From JAJDAT01 sp964570665 (lineage in GTDB: Bacteria > Nitrospinota > Nitrospinia > Nitrospinales > JAJDAT01): a stretch of DNA of 64,000 nt. Numbering within the stretch: position 1 is the first letter of the stretch; each line of letters begins with the position of its first letter. Below the pieces are notes generated by a model. It was not told the DNA's origin. It made no database searches and saw nothing but the letters and a program-made list of their open reading frames with translations. A program made the position numbers and the translations under genes. Below are positions 17,571 to 26,470 of this stretch, piece by piece. The stretch spans positions 1 through 64,000 of the forward strand of contig CAZMZH010000011.1 in assembly GCA_964570665.1 (NCBI GenBank). The letters run 5' to 3'.

Positions 17571-19249
17571 ATTTAACCTGGATCTTACTTAGGGTTAGAT
17601 TTTTAAGCCTTAAAAATAACGTACTTCCTTTAAGCGCAACAAAAACTTTTCGATTGATAACTGTCGTCGGATTGGGATTAGGGTTTTTATATTTAGATTA
17701 TGCTTTCTTTTTAAACGCTATTCGCTATTTAGACGGTCTTCCATTGGATGTTGGCGATGAATTGATTGTTCAATTGTTAAATGCCGTTTATTTGACCTTG
17801 ATTATTTTAGGTTTGTTTTCTGGGTTTATTTCTTCTTTGTCCATTTTTTATCTGTCTCATGATTTGGACAACCTTCATGCGCTACCGATAAAGACTCACA
17901 ATCTAATTGTTTCCAGATTACTATTATGCATTTTTCATAGCTCCTGGATTACCATTTTATTTGCAACTCCTATTGTGTTTGCGTATGGAGATCATTTTAA
18001 ACTCCCGCTAAATTACTATCTTTTTGTCGGTTTTAGTTTTCCTTTATTTACCTCCATTCCATGTTTTGTTGGAGCTCTTGGAACCTTACTGTTGACTTAT
18101 TATTTTCCGGCAAAACAGACACACCGTATTCTATCTTTTTTAGGAATTGGCGTTTTGGTTGTTTTAATTGTTTATATTCGTTTTTTATCTCCAGAAAAAT
18201 TTTTTGGCCAAGAAGTTTCGGAAGAATCAATTGTTCAATTTGTGGAGAATTTAAAAGTTCCAGATTTTGCTTTTTTACCTAACGCATGGATGGTTAGAGG
18301 AATGACGGCTTGGGTTCAGGGCAGTCCTGTCGATTCTTTATACCAATTTGGGTATTTTGTTTTTGCTAGTGCATTGTGTTTTTTGATTTTTCTGATTACA
18401 GGACGAAAGATTTATACAGCTGGGTGGAAATCATTTCAGGAAGCTACACAAGCCCCAGCAAGCGGAACAAACTTTTCCAAAACGGTTAGTAAAAATGATG
18501 CCGGAGGAGGTCATTGGAAAACGATCAAGACACTTTGGTCAAAAGATCTTAAAGCTTTAACGCGCGATCCCACACAATGGACGCAGTCAATTATCCTTTG
18601 CGCTATTGTGGCAGTTTATATATTTAATATCATGAACCTTTCATACCTTAATACCGTTATGAAAAATATTATTTCGGTCTTAAATATCGGTTTGGTTGGG
18701 TTTGTGTTGGCGGCATTGATTTCACGTTTCGTTTTTCCTGTAGTTAGTTTGGAATCCAGGTCGTTTTGGACAATTTACACATCGCCAATTTCTATGAGTC
18801 AGTTTCTAATGGCCAAATTTTGGATTCTGTTTCCAATTCTGCTGATAGTTGGAGAAATGCTGGTTGTTATTTCCAATTTAATTTTAGACGTTGATTTTTA
18901 TGTTATGACCATATCAATGTCTGCTGCATTTTTGATTTCTTTAGGATTAACGGGTTTGGGATTGGGGATGGGCGCCATTTTCCCAAAGTTTCGCCATGAA
19001 AATGTGTCGGAGATAACGGCAGGAACCGGAGGTTTTTTATTCATGATCTTTGGTTTGGCATTTGTTGGGGCTATAGTGATATTAGAAGCCAGGCCTTTAT
19101 ACGTTCATTTTAATCAAAAGTTCTTATTCCGATCTGTAGGTGGGTTAGATGTTCCCATATGCTATGGAATAGCGGTTTTACTTTCGGTATTCGCAACATG
19201 GGTACCGTTGCGCAAAGGAATTAGCTGTTTGGAAAAGATGGATTTATAG
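17567..19249 (+). CDS. polytopic membrane protein resembling ABC-type exporter permeases
   Basis: The start GTG overlaps the TGA of the hydrolase. About 560 residues with roughly ten or more membrane segments in two halves, separated by a soluble region near residues 285-330. The C-terminal half has the pattern of ABC-2 type permeases (VFPVVSLESRSFWTIYTSP, then LMAKFWILFPILLIVGEM), as in the 'putative ABC exporter' families. No ATPase gene lies beside it, so either the ATP-binding partner is elsewhere or it works differently. Family placement is moderate; the substrate is unknown. Confidence 0.65.
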   Translation: MNLTWILLRVRFLSLKNNVLPLSATKTFRLITVVGLGLGFLYLDYAFFLNAIRYLDGLPLDVGDELIVQLLNAVYLTLIILGLFSGFISSLSIFYLSHDLDNLHALPIKTHNLIVSRLLLCIFHSSWITILFATPIVFAYGDHFKLPLNYYLFVGFSFPLFTSIPCFVGALGTLLLTYYFPAKQTHRILSFLGIGVLVVLIVYIRFLSPEKFFGQEVSEESIVQFVENLKVPDFAFLPNAWMVRGMTAWVQGSPVDSLYQFGYFVFASALCFLIFLITGRKIYTAGWKSFQEATQAPASGTNFSKTVSKNDAGGGHWKTIKTLWSKDLKALTRDPTQWTQSIILCAIVAVYIFNIMNLSYLNTVMKNIISVLNIGLVGFVLAALISRFVFPVVSLESRSFWTIYTSPISMSQFLMAKFWILFPILLIVGEMLVVISNLILDVDFYVMTISMSAAFLISLGLTGLGLGMGAIFPKFRHENVSEITAGTGGFLFMIFGLAFVGAIVILEARPLYVHFNQKFLFRSVGGLDVPICYGIAVLLSVFATWVPLRKGISCLEKMDL

Positions 19250-19336
19250 ATTTACCTTAATTTTATTTATTGAATGAACCCGAACAAGACGTGTGTTAAA
19301 TTATTTTTTTCATCTTTATCGAGCAAATAACTTCCT

Positions 19337-20629
19337 ATGGATTTATTTTCCGAAATTGAAACGACTCCCGAAAACCCTACCGGGCCTCTTGCCGAAAGGA
19401 TGCGTCCAACAAAATGGGAAGAATTTTTAGGGCAAAATCATATCCTGAGCGAAGGAAAACCTCTTCGGCAGCTAATTGCATCCGGGTCGAATTTTTCTTT
19501 TATATTATGGGGACCTCCAGGTTGCGGAAAAACCACTGTCGCTCGGTTGGCGGCAAAAATAGGAAAGAGTCCATTTTTTGAAATCAGCGCCGTTAACGCG
19601 GGCGTTCCAGAACTAAGAAAAATAATAGCTCAATCGGGAAAGATTAAAGGTTCTTATTCAGGCCCGACAGTATTATTTATCGATGAAATCCATCGATTTA
19701 ATAAAGCGCAACAAGACGCGATTCTACCTGTAGTCGAAAACGGGACTATTCGATTAATTGGAGCAACGACAGAAAACCCTTCTATTGAGGTTATTCCAGC
19801 TTTGCGGTCGCGCTGTCAGATATTTAGATTGGAATATTTGCAATCCGAACAAATCTCGAAATTAATTTTTCGCGCCTTGGAAGATTCAAATAATGGGTTA
19901 GATGGAAGTAAAGAATCTATTGACGAAGATGCGATAAGCTTGATAGTAACTTTGGCAAATGGAGATGGCAGAAAAGCTTTAAATATTTTAGAAGCCGCTT
20001 TTGCATTTATGAAGGCTGGAAAAGGCAATTGTGTCGACCAGTCGACTATTTTAGGGATCGTACAAAAAACATCCGTTTTATATGATAAAGGCGGAGGAGA
20101 ACATTACGACCATGCTTCCGCTTTTCAAAAAAGTTTGCGAGGATCAGATCCAGACGCGGCTATATACTGGCTAGCTAAAATGATTGCAGGCGGGGAAGAT
20201 CTTAAATTTATTACTCGACGATTGATGGTAACGGCGGCTGAAGATGTTGGTTTAGCTGATCCTAACGCTTTGAGAATCGCTGTGGCAGCCACCGAAGCTG
20301 CCGAGAGATTGGGAATGCCAGAAGCGAGGATTCCATTAGCGCAAGCGGTTATTTATGTCGCTCAAGCTCCTAAAGATAATTCGGCGATTGTCGCTATTGA
20401 TGACGCTTTGAACGATATTCAAAATAAAGGGTTATCGTTTCCGGTTCCAGATCATTTAAAAGACGCTCACTATAAAGACGCCGAGAAGTATGGTTATGGC
20501 GTCGATTATAAGTATCCTCATCAATTTCCGGGCAACTATGTGGAGCAACAATATCTTCCCAATGAGTTAAAAAATAAAAATTACGTGCCGGGTAAAAAAG
20601 ACGGAAAATTTAGAAAAGGTTCTGGATAA
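19337..20629 (+). CDS. rarA: replication-associated recombination ATPase RarA (MgsA)
   Basis: AAA+ ATPase acting at stalled replication forks, related to clamp loaders and to eukaryotic WRNIP1. Near the N-terminus RMRPTKWEEFLGQNH is typical. Walker A is GPPGCGKTT (residues ~59-67), Walker B is VLFIDEIHRFNKAQQD, and sensor 1 is IGATTENPS. The C-terminal tetramerisation region includes GGEDLKFITRRL and EDVGLADP. The length (430 aa) is normal for the family. It stands alone with its own promoter region. Confidence 0.95.
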   Translation: MDLFSEIETTPENPTGPLAERMRPTKWEEFLGQNHILSEGKPLRQLIASGSNFSFILWGPPGCGKTTVARLAAKIGKSPFFEISAVNAGVPELRKIIAQSGKIKGSYSGPTVLFIDEIHRFNKAQQDAILPVVENGTIRLIGATTENPSIEVIPALRSRCQIFRLEYLQSEQISKLIFRALEDSNNGLDGSKESIDEDAISLIVTLANGDGRKALNILEAAFAFMKAGKGNCVDQSTILGIVQKTSVLYDKGGGEHYDHASAFQKSLRGSDPDAAIYWLAKMIAGGEDLKFITRRLMVTAAEDVGLADPNALRIAVAATEAAERLGMPEARIPLAQAVIYVAQAPKDNSAIVAIDDALNDIQNKGLSFPVPDHLKDAHYKDAEKYGYGVDYKYPHQFPGNYVEQQYLPNELKNKNYVPGKKDGKFRKGSG

Positions 20630-20730
20630 AAATTTTGAGAGGTTACTGGAATTTTTGTGTTTTTAAGGGTAACCTTAGGGGTTTATTTTGATATCTTTTG
20701 TTAATTCATGTTGAAAGGTTTTAAATAAAC

Positions 20731-21183
20731 ATGCCGAGAGAGAAATTCAATGCCGCTGAAGAACTTTTTGAGGGACGCTTACGCGGTAACCAGCTCATGG
20801 CTAGCGGAGTTGATTTAGTTCCCGAAGAAGCTAAATTATTGTGGCGTTCAGAAAGAATGAAAGAAATTTCCTGGCTTGATTTGGCCGATAACAAGTTGGG
20901 AGATCTAGGAGTTAAGGAACTAGCAGAATGCGAATTATTGGAAAATGTCCAATATCTTAATTTAAATAATAATCAAATCGGAGACAAAGGATTAATATGT
21001 TTGGCTAATTCTCCTTTTTTGAAAAATTTAAAACACCTCCATCTAAAAGATAATTCTATAAATGGAGAAGGGATTATTGCTATATTCCAATCGTTGACTT
21101 TGGATAATTTACAAAAATTTAACGTCAATGATGGCTGGTCTTGCAGGAAACGCGATGGCTGGCGATACAAATCCAGAGATTAG
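20731..21183 (+). CDS. small leucine-rich-repeat protein (RNI-like)
   Basis: A 150-residue cytosolic protein with no signal peptide. Residues ~45-135 hold about four leucine-rich repeats of the ribonuclease-inhibitor type, for example ISWLDLADNKLGDLGVKEL and VQYLNLNNNQIGDKGLICL. The C-terminus is short, basic and aromatic. Such repeats make protein-protein contacts; no partner can be named. The AT-rich downstream region contains repeat copy B rather than another gene. Confidence 0.7.
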   Translation: MPREKFNAAEELFEGRLRGNQLMASGVDLVPEEAKLLWRSERMKEISWLDLADNKLGDLGVKELAECELLENVQYLNLNNNQIGDKGLICLANSPFLKNLKHLHLKDNSINGEGIIAIFQSLTLDNLQKFNVNDGWSCRKRDGWRYKSRD

Positions 21184-21261
21184 ATAGATATCATTGGTTC
21201 TTTAGATCGTCGAAATTTTTATTCTACACTTTAGCTAAGTAAACTATTATCAATTACGCTT

Positions 21262-21372
21262 TTAAATCCCAAAAGTGGGTTTAATTCTCCGTGGCTTGTC
21301 ACGTATTTTAAATAACACTATATATAGGAGCGGCGTATACACTGCCCGTCCGCTTGCGGCAGGGTCGTTCAT
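21262..21372 (+). repeat. dispersed ~110-bp repeat, copy B
   Basis: Near-identical in layout to 52636-52746 and related to 3710-3808. It begins TTAAATCCCAAAAGTGGG, contains CCGTGGCTTGTCACG (a short hairpin, CGTG/CACG), then AAATAACACTA and ATAGGAGCG, and ends with a CCGCTTGCGG hairpin plus GGGTCGTTCAT. It lies about 30 bp upstream of serB. Confidence 0.9.
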
Positions 21373-21403
21373 CTACCCTCCAAATTATTCGCCAAGTTAT
21401 TAA

Positions 21404-22615
21404 ATGTCAGAAAACAGACTGCATATTCATGTTTCCGGTCACGACCGTCCTGGAATTCTTTCAAAAGTCGTGGAAAAGGCTACTCAATTTGATTGGAAAA
21501 TAGCCGATATAAAAATGTTTGTATTTAACGATATGTTAAACCTGTCTTTATTGATGGAGAGTTCCAATTCCGATGGCGATGATGAATTAAAAAAATCCTT
21601 AGACGAATACGGAAAAAGTTCAGATGTTAGAATTAACTATAGCTATCCTGAGGAAGGCGTAGCAGAAGGTTTAGAGTATAGCCATCGGCATGTTGTTACC
21701 GTCTTGGGGAAAAAGATTGACTCAAGAGCCTTAATGGAATTTACCAAAACCGTAGCCGAATTGGATATTAATATTCTTAGAATTGAACAATTAGATTCGG
21801 GCGATTACCACGTTTTAGAGTTCGTGATTGGAATGAGAGACAATTTGCCCTCATCCGAGTTATTGAGCAGTTTAGTCCAGTTTAAGGAAAATAGAGGCGT
21901 CGATATTGCGATCCAGGAAGACACTATGTTTCGCAGAAATAAACGCTTAATTGTTATGGATGCGGATATGACATTTTTGCAATGCGAAGTTATTGACGAA
22001 TTGGGTAAGCTTGCTGGCGTTGAAGACGAAATGAAAGCTATCACTCAAAAAGCTATGGCGGGAAAAATGGATTTTGAAGAAGCATTGCGAACTCGAGTGT
22101 CGTTGCTTAAAGGGCTTCCTATATCCGATTTAGAAATACTAAGAGAAAACATACCTTTAACGTCTGGCGCAAAAATTTTAGTTAAAATTTTAAAACACCT
22201 TGGATATAAAATTGCTATTGTTAGCGGCGGCTTTCAGTTTTTTATTGACCATTTGAAAGATAAGTATCGATTAGATTATGGTTTTGCAAATGAATTGGGT
22301 GTCGAAGAGGGAAAATTAACCGGAGAAGTTAAGGGTGAAATAATTGATGCGAAGGCAAAAGAAAAAAAGTTGGTTTTACTTGCCGAGAAGGAAGGGTTTT
22401 CCTTAAAGCAGGTTGTTGCTGTTGGAGATGGAGCTAACGATATTTATATGTTGGCCAAAGCAGGTTTGGGAATCGCCTTCAACGCGAAACCTATTGTTCA
22501 GCAACATGTTCGGGCAAGCATTAACATTTCCAATTTGGAATTAATTTTATATTTTTTGGGAATTAACGGTAAAGAATTGCAGGAACTTAGAAAAATTGTT
22601 GGTGGATTCTCTTAA
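21404..22615 (+). CDS. serB: phosphoserine phosphatase with N-terminal ACT domains
   Basis: Last step of L-serine synthesis: phosphoserine to serine. Residues ~1-165 hold two ACT-type regulatory domains, the first starting LHIHVSGHDRPGIL. The HAD catalytic core follows, with motif I DADMT (nucleophile Asp186, acid Asp188), motif II VSGGFQFF, and the conserved GDGANDIYML with downstream GIAFNAKP. Tandem ACT domains before a SerB core are typical of actinobacterial and many environmental SerB proteins and suggest allosteric control by serine or another amino acid. Other serine genes are not nearby. Confidence 0.95.
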   Translation: MSENRLHIHVSGHDRPGILSKVVEKATQFDWKIADIKMFVFNDMLNLSLLMESSNSDGDDELKKSLDEYGKSSDVRINYSYPEEGVAEGLEYSHRHVVTVLGKKIDSRALMEFTKTVAELDINILRIEQLDSGDYHVLEFVIGMRDNLPSSELLSSLVQFKENRGVDIAIQEDTMFRRNKRLIVMDADMTFLQCEVIDELGKLAGVEDEMKAITQKAMAGKMDFEEALRTRVSLLKGLPISDLEILRENIPLTSGAKILVKILKHLGYKIAIVSGGFQFFIDHLKDKYRLDYGFANELGVEEGKLTGEVKGEIIDAKAKEKKLVLLAEKEGFSLKQVVAVGDGANDIYMLAKAGLGIAFNAKPIVQQHVRASINISNLELILYFLGINGKELQELRKIVGGFS

Positions 22616-22657
22616 GTAAATAGCTTCAATTTTGTTTTAAATATCGAGAGATCTAAG

Positions 22658-23056
22658 ATGAACGATATTAATTTTCTTGGAATCAGTTGTGCCGTTATTG
22701 CGGATATGGGGTTGGGGGCTTTTTGGTATTCTCCCGCAGGGTTTGGGGAAATTTGGATGAAGGAAATGGGAATAGAAAAACCGGAAGACCTCGCAGGAGC
22801 AAATAGCGCCTATGTATCTAGCGGTTTATCGGCAATAGCGCTAGCGATATTTTTTTCTTATCTATTTAGAATTGTCAACGTTCAATCGACGGGACATGCG
22901 GTTGGAATTGCATTCTTGATATGGTTGGGAGCTATTGTCCCGGTGGTGATGCCGCCTTATTTTTGGGAGAATCGCTCAAAAATTATTGGCGCAATTTTTT
23001 GCGGATATAAATTAGTATCTGTTTTAATAATGGCCGTCATTTTGACGATGATTTAA
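22658..23056 (+). CDS. DUF1761-family membrane protein
   Basis: A 132-residue protein with four predicted membrane helices. The N-terminal pattern (ADMGLGAFWYSPAGFGEIWMKEMG) is what I recognise as DUF1761; the function of that family is unknown. It follows serB by about 40 bp on the same strand and may be read through from it. It converges on the protease gene with only 14 bp between the stops and no clear terminator hairpin. Confidence 0.75.
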   Translation: MNDINFLGISCAVIADMGLGAFWYSPAGFGEIWMKEMGIEKPEDLAGANSAYVSSGLSAIALAIFFSYLFRIVNVQSTGHAVGIAFLIWLGAIVPVVMPPYFWENRSKIIGAIFCGYKLVSVLIMAVILTMI

Positions 23057-23070
23057 AAAAGATGGTGATT

Positions 23071-25434
23071 TTAAGTAACTAACTTAAGCTTCCATGATTG
23101 TAGAATTCCAATATCGCTTGAATTGAGGTCGCAAACTTTAAGTTTCCATATTCCATTTATGTCTTTCACATCCTTTACAAACGATTCAAGAGCTGGATTT
23201 CCTTCCATTTTATAGGTTTTTTTCAAGTCGTGAAGCGAGCCACCCTCGCGATTATGTAGAATCACTTTGCGATTGTCCGGACTTTCAAGCGTAATGATAA
23301 GATCTTCAATCCAGGTATGACTTATTATTACGGTAACTTCTATATCATTTAAAGAGCCGTTTCCGTTGACGTTCAATTCTCGTGTGATTCCTTGAGGATC
23401 GTTATCGGGAATTGTGATTTTTGGATTTTCTTTCCACTCCTCGCGCTTAGCTCCAGCGACTTCTACAGTAATGGACCAATTTTTTAGTTTCCATTTATTG
23501 GTCTCGGCGTAGTTGATGGCATTAAGCTTGAACGAGCCGGATGCATGCTTACCAAGAAACTGTCTTAAACCCGGTGAATTTTTTAAATTGAAAGTTTTGG
23601 GCACATTATCGTGGATTCCACCTTTTCTATTGTCTAGAACTGCCGTTGTGCCATCTGGACCAACTATTGAAGTTTTTAAATCTCCTCGATAAGGATGGTG
23701 GATGTTTATCGCAACTTCTATATCTTGAATTTCTCCAGGTTCGTTGACGGGGGTATAATCGGAGATTACTTTAACATAGCGTTCGGAGTTAGGAAGGTCG
23801 GGAAACTTTTTGAAGGTTAATCTTCTTGAAAAAGCGCTTGTTGTTTGGGTGTTTTTGTTATAACTGTTGGCTAATTGGACTGATTGTGCCGCATCGACTC
23901 GACCCCAGCCGTGATAAATTGAATGTTCTCTAGGATCGTATTCGCCTCTTACGAGATTAATTTTTTGCGCGGTTTTTTTCAAAATCATTTTAACGTCTTT
24001 TCGGCTCAATGTTGGGTTGGCCGACAAAATCAAACCGCAAACTCCAGCAACTATAGGCGCGGCGGTGGAAGTACCGCCAAAAGCTATTTCATATTCTTCG
24101 GAAATTTGAATCGGGTTTCCATCGCGATCTCCAGTCACAATGGATTGTCCACTTCCGCTGCTTGGGGCGCAAACCCAAATTTCCGAGCCAAAATTGCTGT
24201 AAGGGCTTCGCTTATCTTCGCTATTTGAAGCGGAGACGGTTATAACGTCTGGGTGAGAAGCAAAACCAGATAAAACCCGCGTTCCTTTATGGAAACCGCT
24301 GACAGGACGGTTGTCGTTACCCGCAGCGAAAACTATGATACAGCCTAAACCTTTGCGCCCATATTTAGCGGCTTTTTGGATAGCTTTAAAAGCTTGAGTT
24401 CCTAAGGGGAAAAAATTTGCTTTTACACCCCAACTACAACTGATAATAGAAGCTCCATTTAATCTGGCATGATCAAAATAATCTTTAATAGCTTTATCGG
24501 ATATTCTGCCTCGTATTCTAACTGGCATTAGCGAACAAAGGGGAGCGACACCGGCTCCTCCGTCATTGTTTTCATCGCCTAATGCGATTTTTGCGCATAC
24601 GGTTCCATGATTATTTTGCGCAAAAATGGGTAGCGGGGGGTTTTCATTCTGATTAAATTCACGAGGAGCGACAATTTTTCCAGGAGAAGAAAAATCTGGA
24701 TGACTAGTGTCCACGCCATCGTCCATAATGCAAATAGTGACGCTAGGGAATCCACGAGTTATTTCCCAAGCTTCTGGAGCCGAAATATCGGCGCCACGAA
24801 GCATTTTGACGCCTCCTGTATTTTCTAAATGCCATTGTTTGGAAAATAGAGGATTCTCTGGTCTATAAGGAGCCAGTTTCAGTTCTGAAAGAAAATCAGG
24901 TTCGGCCACTTCTATACACTCATTTTCAAGCAGCGCATTGGCAATCCTAATCGGATTTAACCGGGATTCTTGGGTTAAACCAACTGTTAAGAAATTAGGT
25001 TCTTCTTTATCGGTTTGGATGATTTTTAGATTATGTTTATCTAAAATCAAATCTATTTCCCGGTCGCTGGTTTGCTCCTTAACTTCAATATAAATAGAAT
25101 TTGTGGGAATTAATAGGCCGTTTGGATCTTCGGGAAAAAAATATACGTGAGAAACCCAAAGGATGTCTTTGCATTGGCTACGAAGAATCTCCATCGCCTT
25201 TTCTAGGCAATTTGTATCGATACTATAAAGCTCTATGAAGTCAGGAGAATCTTTATTTTCAAAGATTAAGTTTTCAAAGCTTTGCGGGTAAACAGAAGCT
25301 CCGGCCAAAACCGCTCGAGGGGCTTCGGGATTTTTTTTGACGGCAAAATGTTTTAGGGATTTTTCCAGGGAGTAGCGATTGCCCTGACGAAATATAATTG
25401 AATCATCTTCGGTTATTTTTTTATTTTCCGCCAT
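23071..25434 (-). CDS. S8 (subtilisin/kexin-like) serine protease with two P-domains
   Basis: A 787-residue subtilase. The catalytic triad lies in CIMDDGVDTSHPDF (Asp), NNHGTVCAKIALG (His) and FGGTSTAAPIVAGV (Ser), and the oxyanion Asn in FAAGNDNRPVSG. After the catalytic domain (~200-510) come two P_proprotein-type beta-sandwich domains, the first about 535-650 and the second about 665-787, each with a DL-x-SP/GPDG-like core. The ~195-residue N-terminal region resembles a prodomain, yet there is no signal peptide (the protein starts MAENKKITEDD). Export by another route or an intracellular role are both possible. Kexins usually have a single P-domain. Confidence 0.9.
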   Translation of the reverse strand: MAENKKITEDDSIIFRQGNRYSLEKSLKHFAVKKNPEAPRAVLAGASVYPQSFENLIFENKDSPDFIELYSIDTNCLEKAMEILRSQCKDILWVSHVYFFPEDPNGLLIPTNSIYIEVKEQTSDREIDLILDKHNLKIIQTDKEEPNFLTVGLTQESRLNPIRIANALLENECIEVAEPDFLSELKLAPYRPENPLFSKQWHLENTGGVKMLRGADISAPEAWEITRGFPSVTICIMDDGVDTSHPDFSSPGKIVAPREFNQNENPPLPIFAQNNHGTVCAKIALGDENNDGGAGVAPLCSLMPVRIRGRISDKAIKDYFDHARLNGASIISCSWGVKANFFPLGTQAFKAIQKAAKYGRKGLGCIIVFAAGNDNRPVSGFHKGTRVLSGFASHPDVITVSASNSEDKRSPYSNFGSEIWVCAPSSGSGQSIVTGDRDGNPIQISEEYEIAFGGTSTAAPIVAGVCGLILSANPTLSRKDVKMILKKTAQKINLVRGEYDPREHSIYHGWGRVDAAQSVQLANSYNKNTQTTSAFSRRLTFKKFPDLPNSERYVKVISDYTPVNEPGEIQDIEVAINIHHPYRGDLKTSIVGPDGTTAVLDNRKGGIHDNVPKTFNLKNSPGLRQFLGKHASGSFKLNAINYAETNKWKLKNWSITVEVAGAKREEWKENPKITIPDNDPQGITRELNVNGNGSLNDIEVTVIISHTWIEDLIITLESPDNRKVILHNREGGSLHDLKKTYKMEGNPALESFVKDVKDINGIWKLKVCDLNSSDIGILQSWKLKLVT

Positions 25435-25646
25435 TTAAAGTAAACTCGGGAAAAAACGACCTGAAGGCGTTTGTAAAAATTAAATATAAAGATATGAAAT
25501 AGATTTCTTATTTTAATAAATTATTATAAATTTATAAACAGAAAACGACGACAATTTTGAATTACTTAAGGAAAGTAAGTTGGAATTTTCTAAAGTGAAA
25601 ACTAGATAGAAGGAAGAATTTAAAGGCTTTTAACTCGAAGGAAGGA

Positions 25647-26219
25647 TTAGTCCATTAAAATGAGGCCAATAGCCCCATCTTTACAGTAATCCATACTGAT
25701 TTGTATGTCCCAGCCGACATTGCTAAGCGTTGCGGGTACATCGACTCCAAATGCTCTAAGGGTTGGACGCGCTTTAGTTGGATGCTCACAATGAGATTCA
25801 GTTGTACATGTGTCGCACAGGCTACAGGTAGTAGCGCAAAGACCGAACGCCTTATAGTTACCCTGATTTTTTAGAACATTTTCCAACCCAGTGACAGTTT
25901 CCATAACCTGATCAGATTGATGGGTTTCAATTAACAGGGCTCGATTATAATCTAAAAGAATTTCGGAAAACTCATCTGCTGTTGGAGAATAGGGGGGGCA
26001 TGTAAGTCTTTGGCCGAAATGGTCGCAACCGTATTGACATTGCAGACGTAGCCAACGAGCTAAAACGATAGATTTGGTAGGAATTATTAAGGCTTTAATA
26101 CAGTTTTTACTTAAAGCGTCCTCAATAATTTCTTTATTTGATAAAATATTTTTTGGAAAATGTTTTACTTTTGTGGTTATCATATCCGCTATTCCGCAGA
26201 TTAACTTTTTAGTCTTCAA
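25647..26219 (-). CDS. DUF2284-family predicted metal-binding protein
   Basis: Cys-rich 190-residue soluble protein. CQYGCDHFGQRLTCPPYSPT and the later cluster CATTCSLCDTCTTESHCEHP match the DUF2284 predicted metal-binding family. The cysteine arrangement could hold Zn or an Fe-S cluster. No function is established, and the divergent neighbours give no clue. The start ATG at 26219 sits about 250 bp from the oppositely oriented HAD gene. Confidence 0.75.
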   Translation of the reverse strand: MKTKKLICGIADMITTKVKHFPKNILSNKEIIEDALSKNCIKALIIPTKSIVLARWLRLQCQYGCDHFGQRLTCPPYSPTADEFSEILLDYNRALLIETHQSDQVMETVTGLENVLKNQGNYKAFGLCATTCSLCDTCTTESHCEHPTKARPTLRAFGVDVPATLSNVGWDIQISMDYCKDGAIGLILMD

Positions 26220-26418
26220 ATAATTTAGAAGCGCTTGGAACCAGCATTATTTGAAGCGATCAGTAATCCTAGACTAACTCATTTTATTATATTTTTGACA
26301 TTTATTTCATTTTTCACCCTTTTTTTTTCTAGAAAACATTATTTTCAAGTTGTCTCTTTTCAAAAATCTTAAAAAACCGTTATCGTCCTTTGGTTTAGCC
26401 TTTCGAAAACTGTAAATA

Positions 26419-26439
26419 ACCGTAAAGCGATTGTTACGG
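26419..26439. promoter_or_regulatory. inverted repeat upstream of the HAD gene
   Basis: ACCGTAA (26419-26425) and TTACGG (26434-26439) form a 6-bp inverted repeat with an 8-nt spacer, about 30 bp before the ATG at 26471. The half-site recurs in other intergenic regions (46411-46422, 46816-46822, 61150-61175). Candidate operator; the binding protein is unknown. Confidence 0.4.
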
Positions 26440-26470
26440 AAACAAAAATAACACTTTAATTCCCCGCGCC

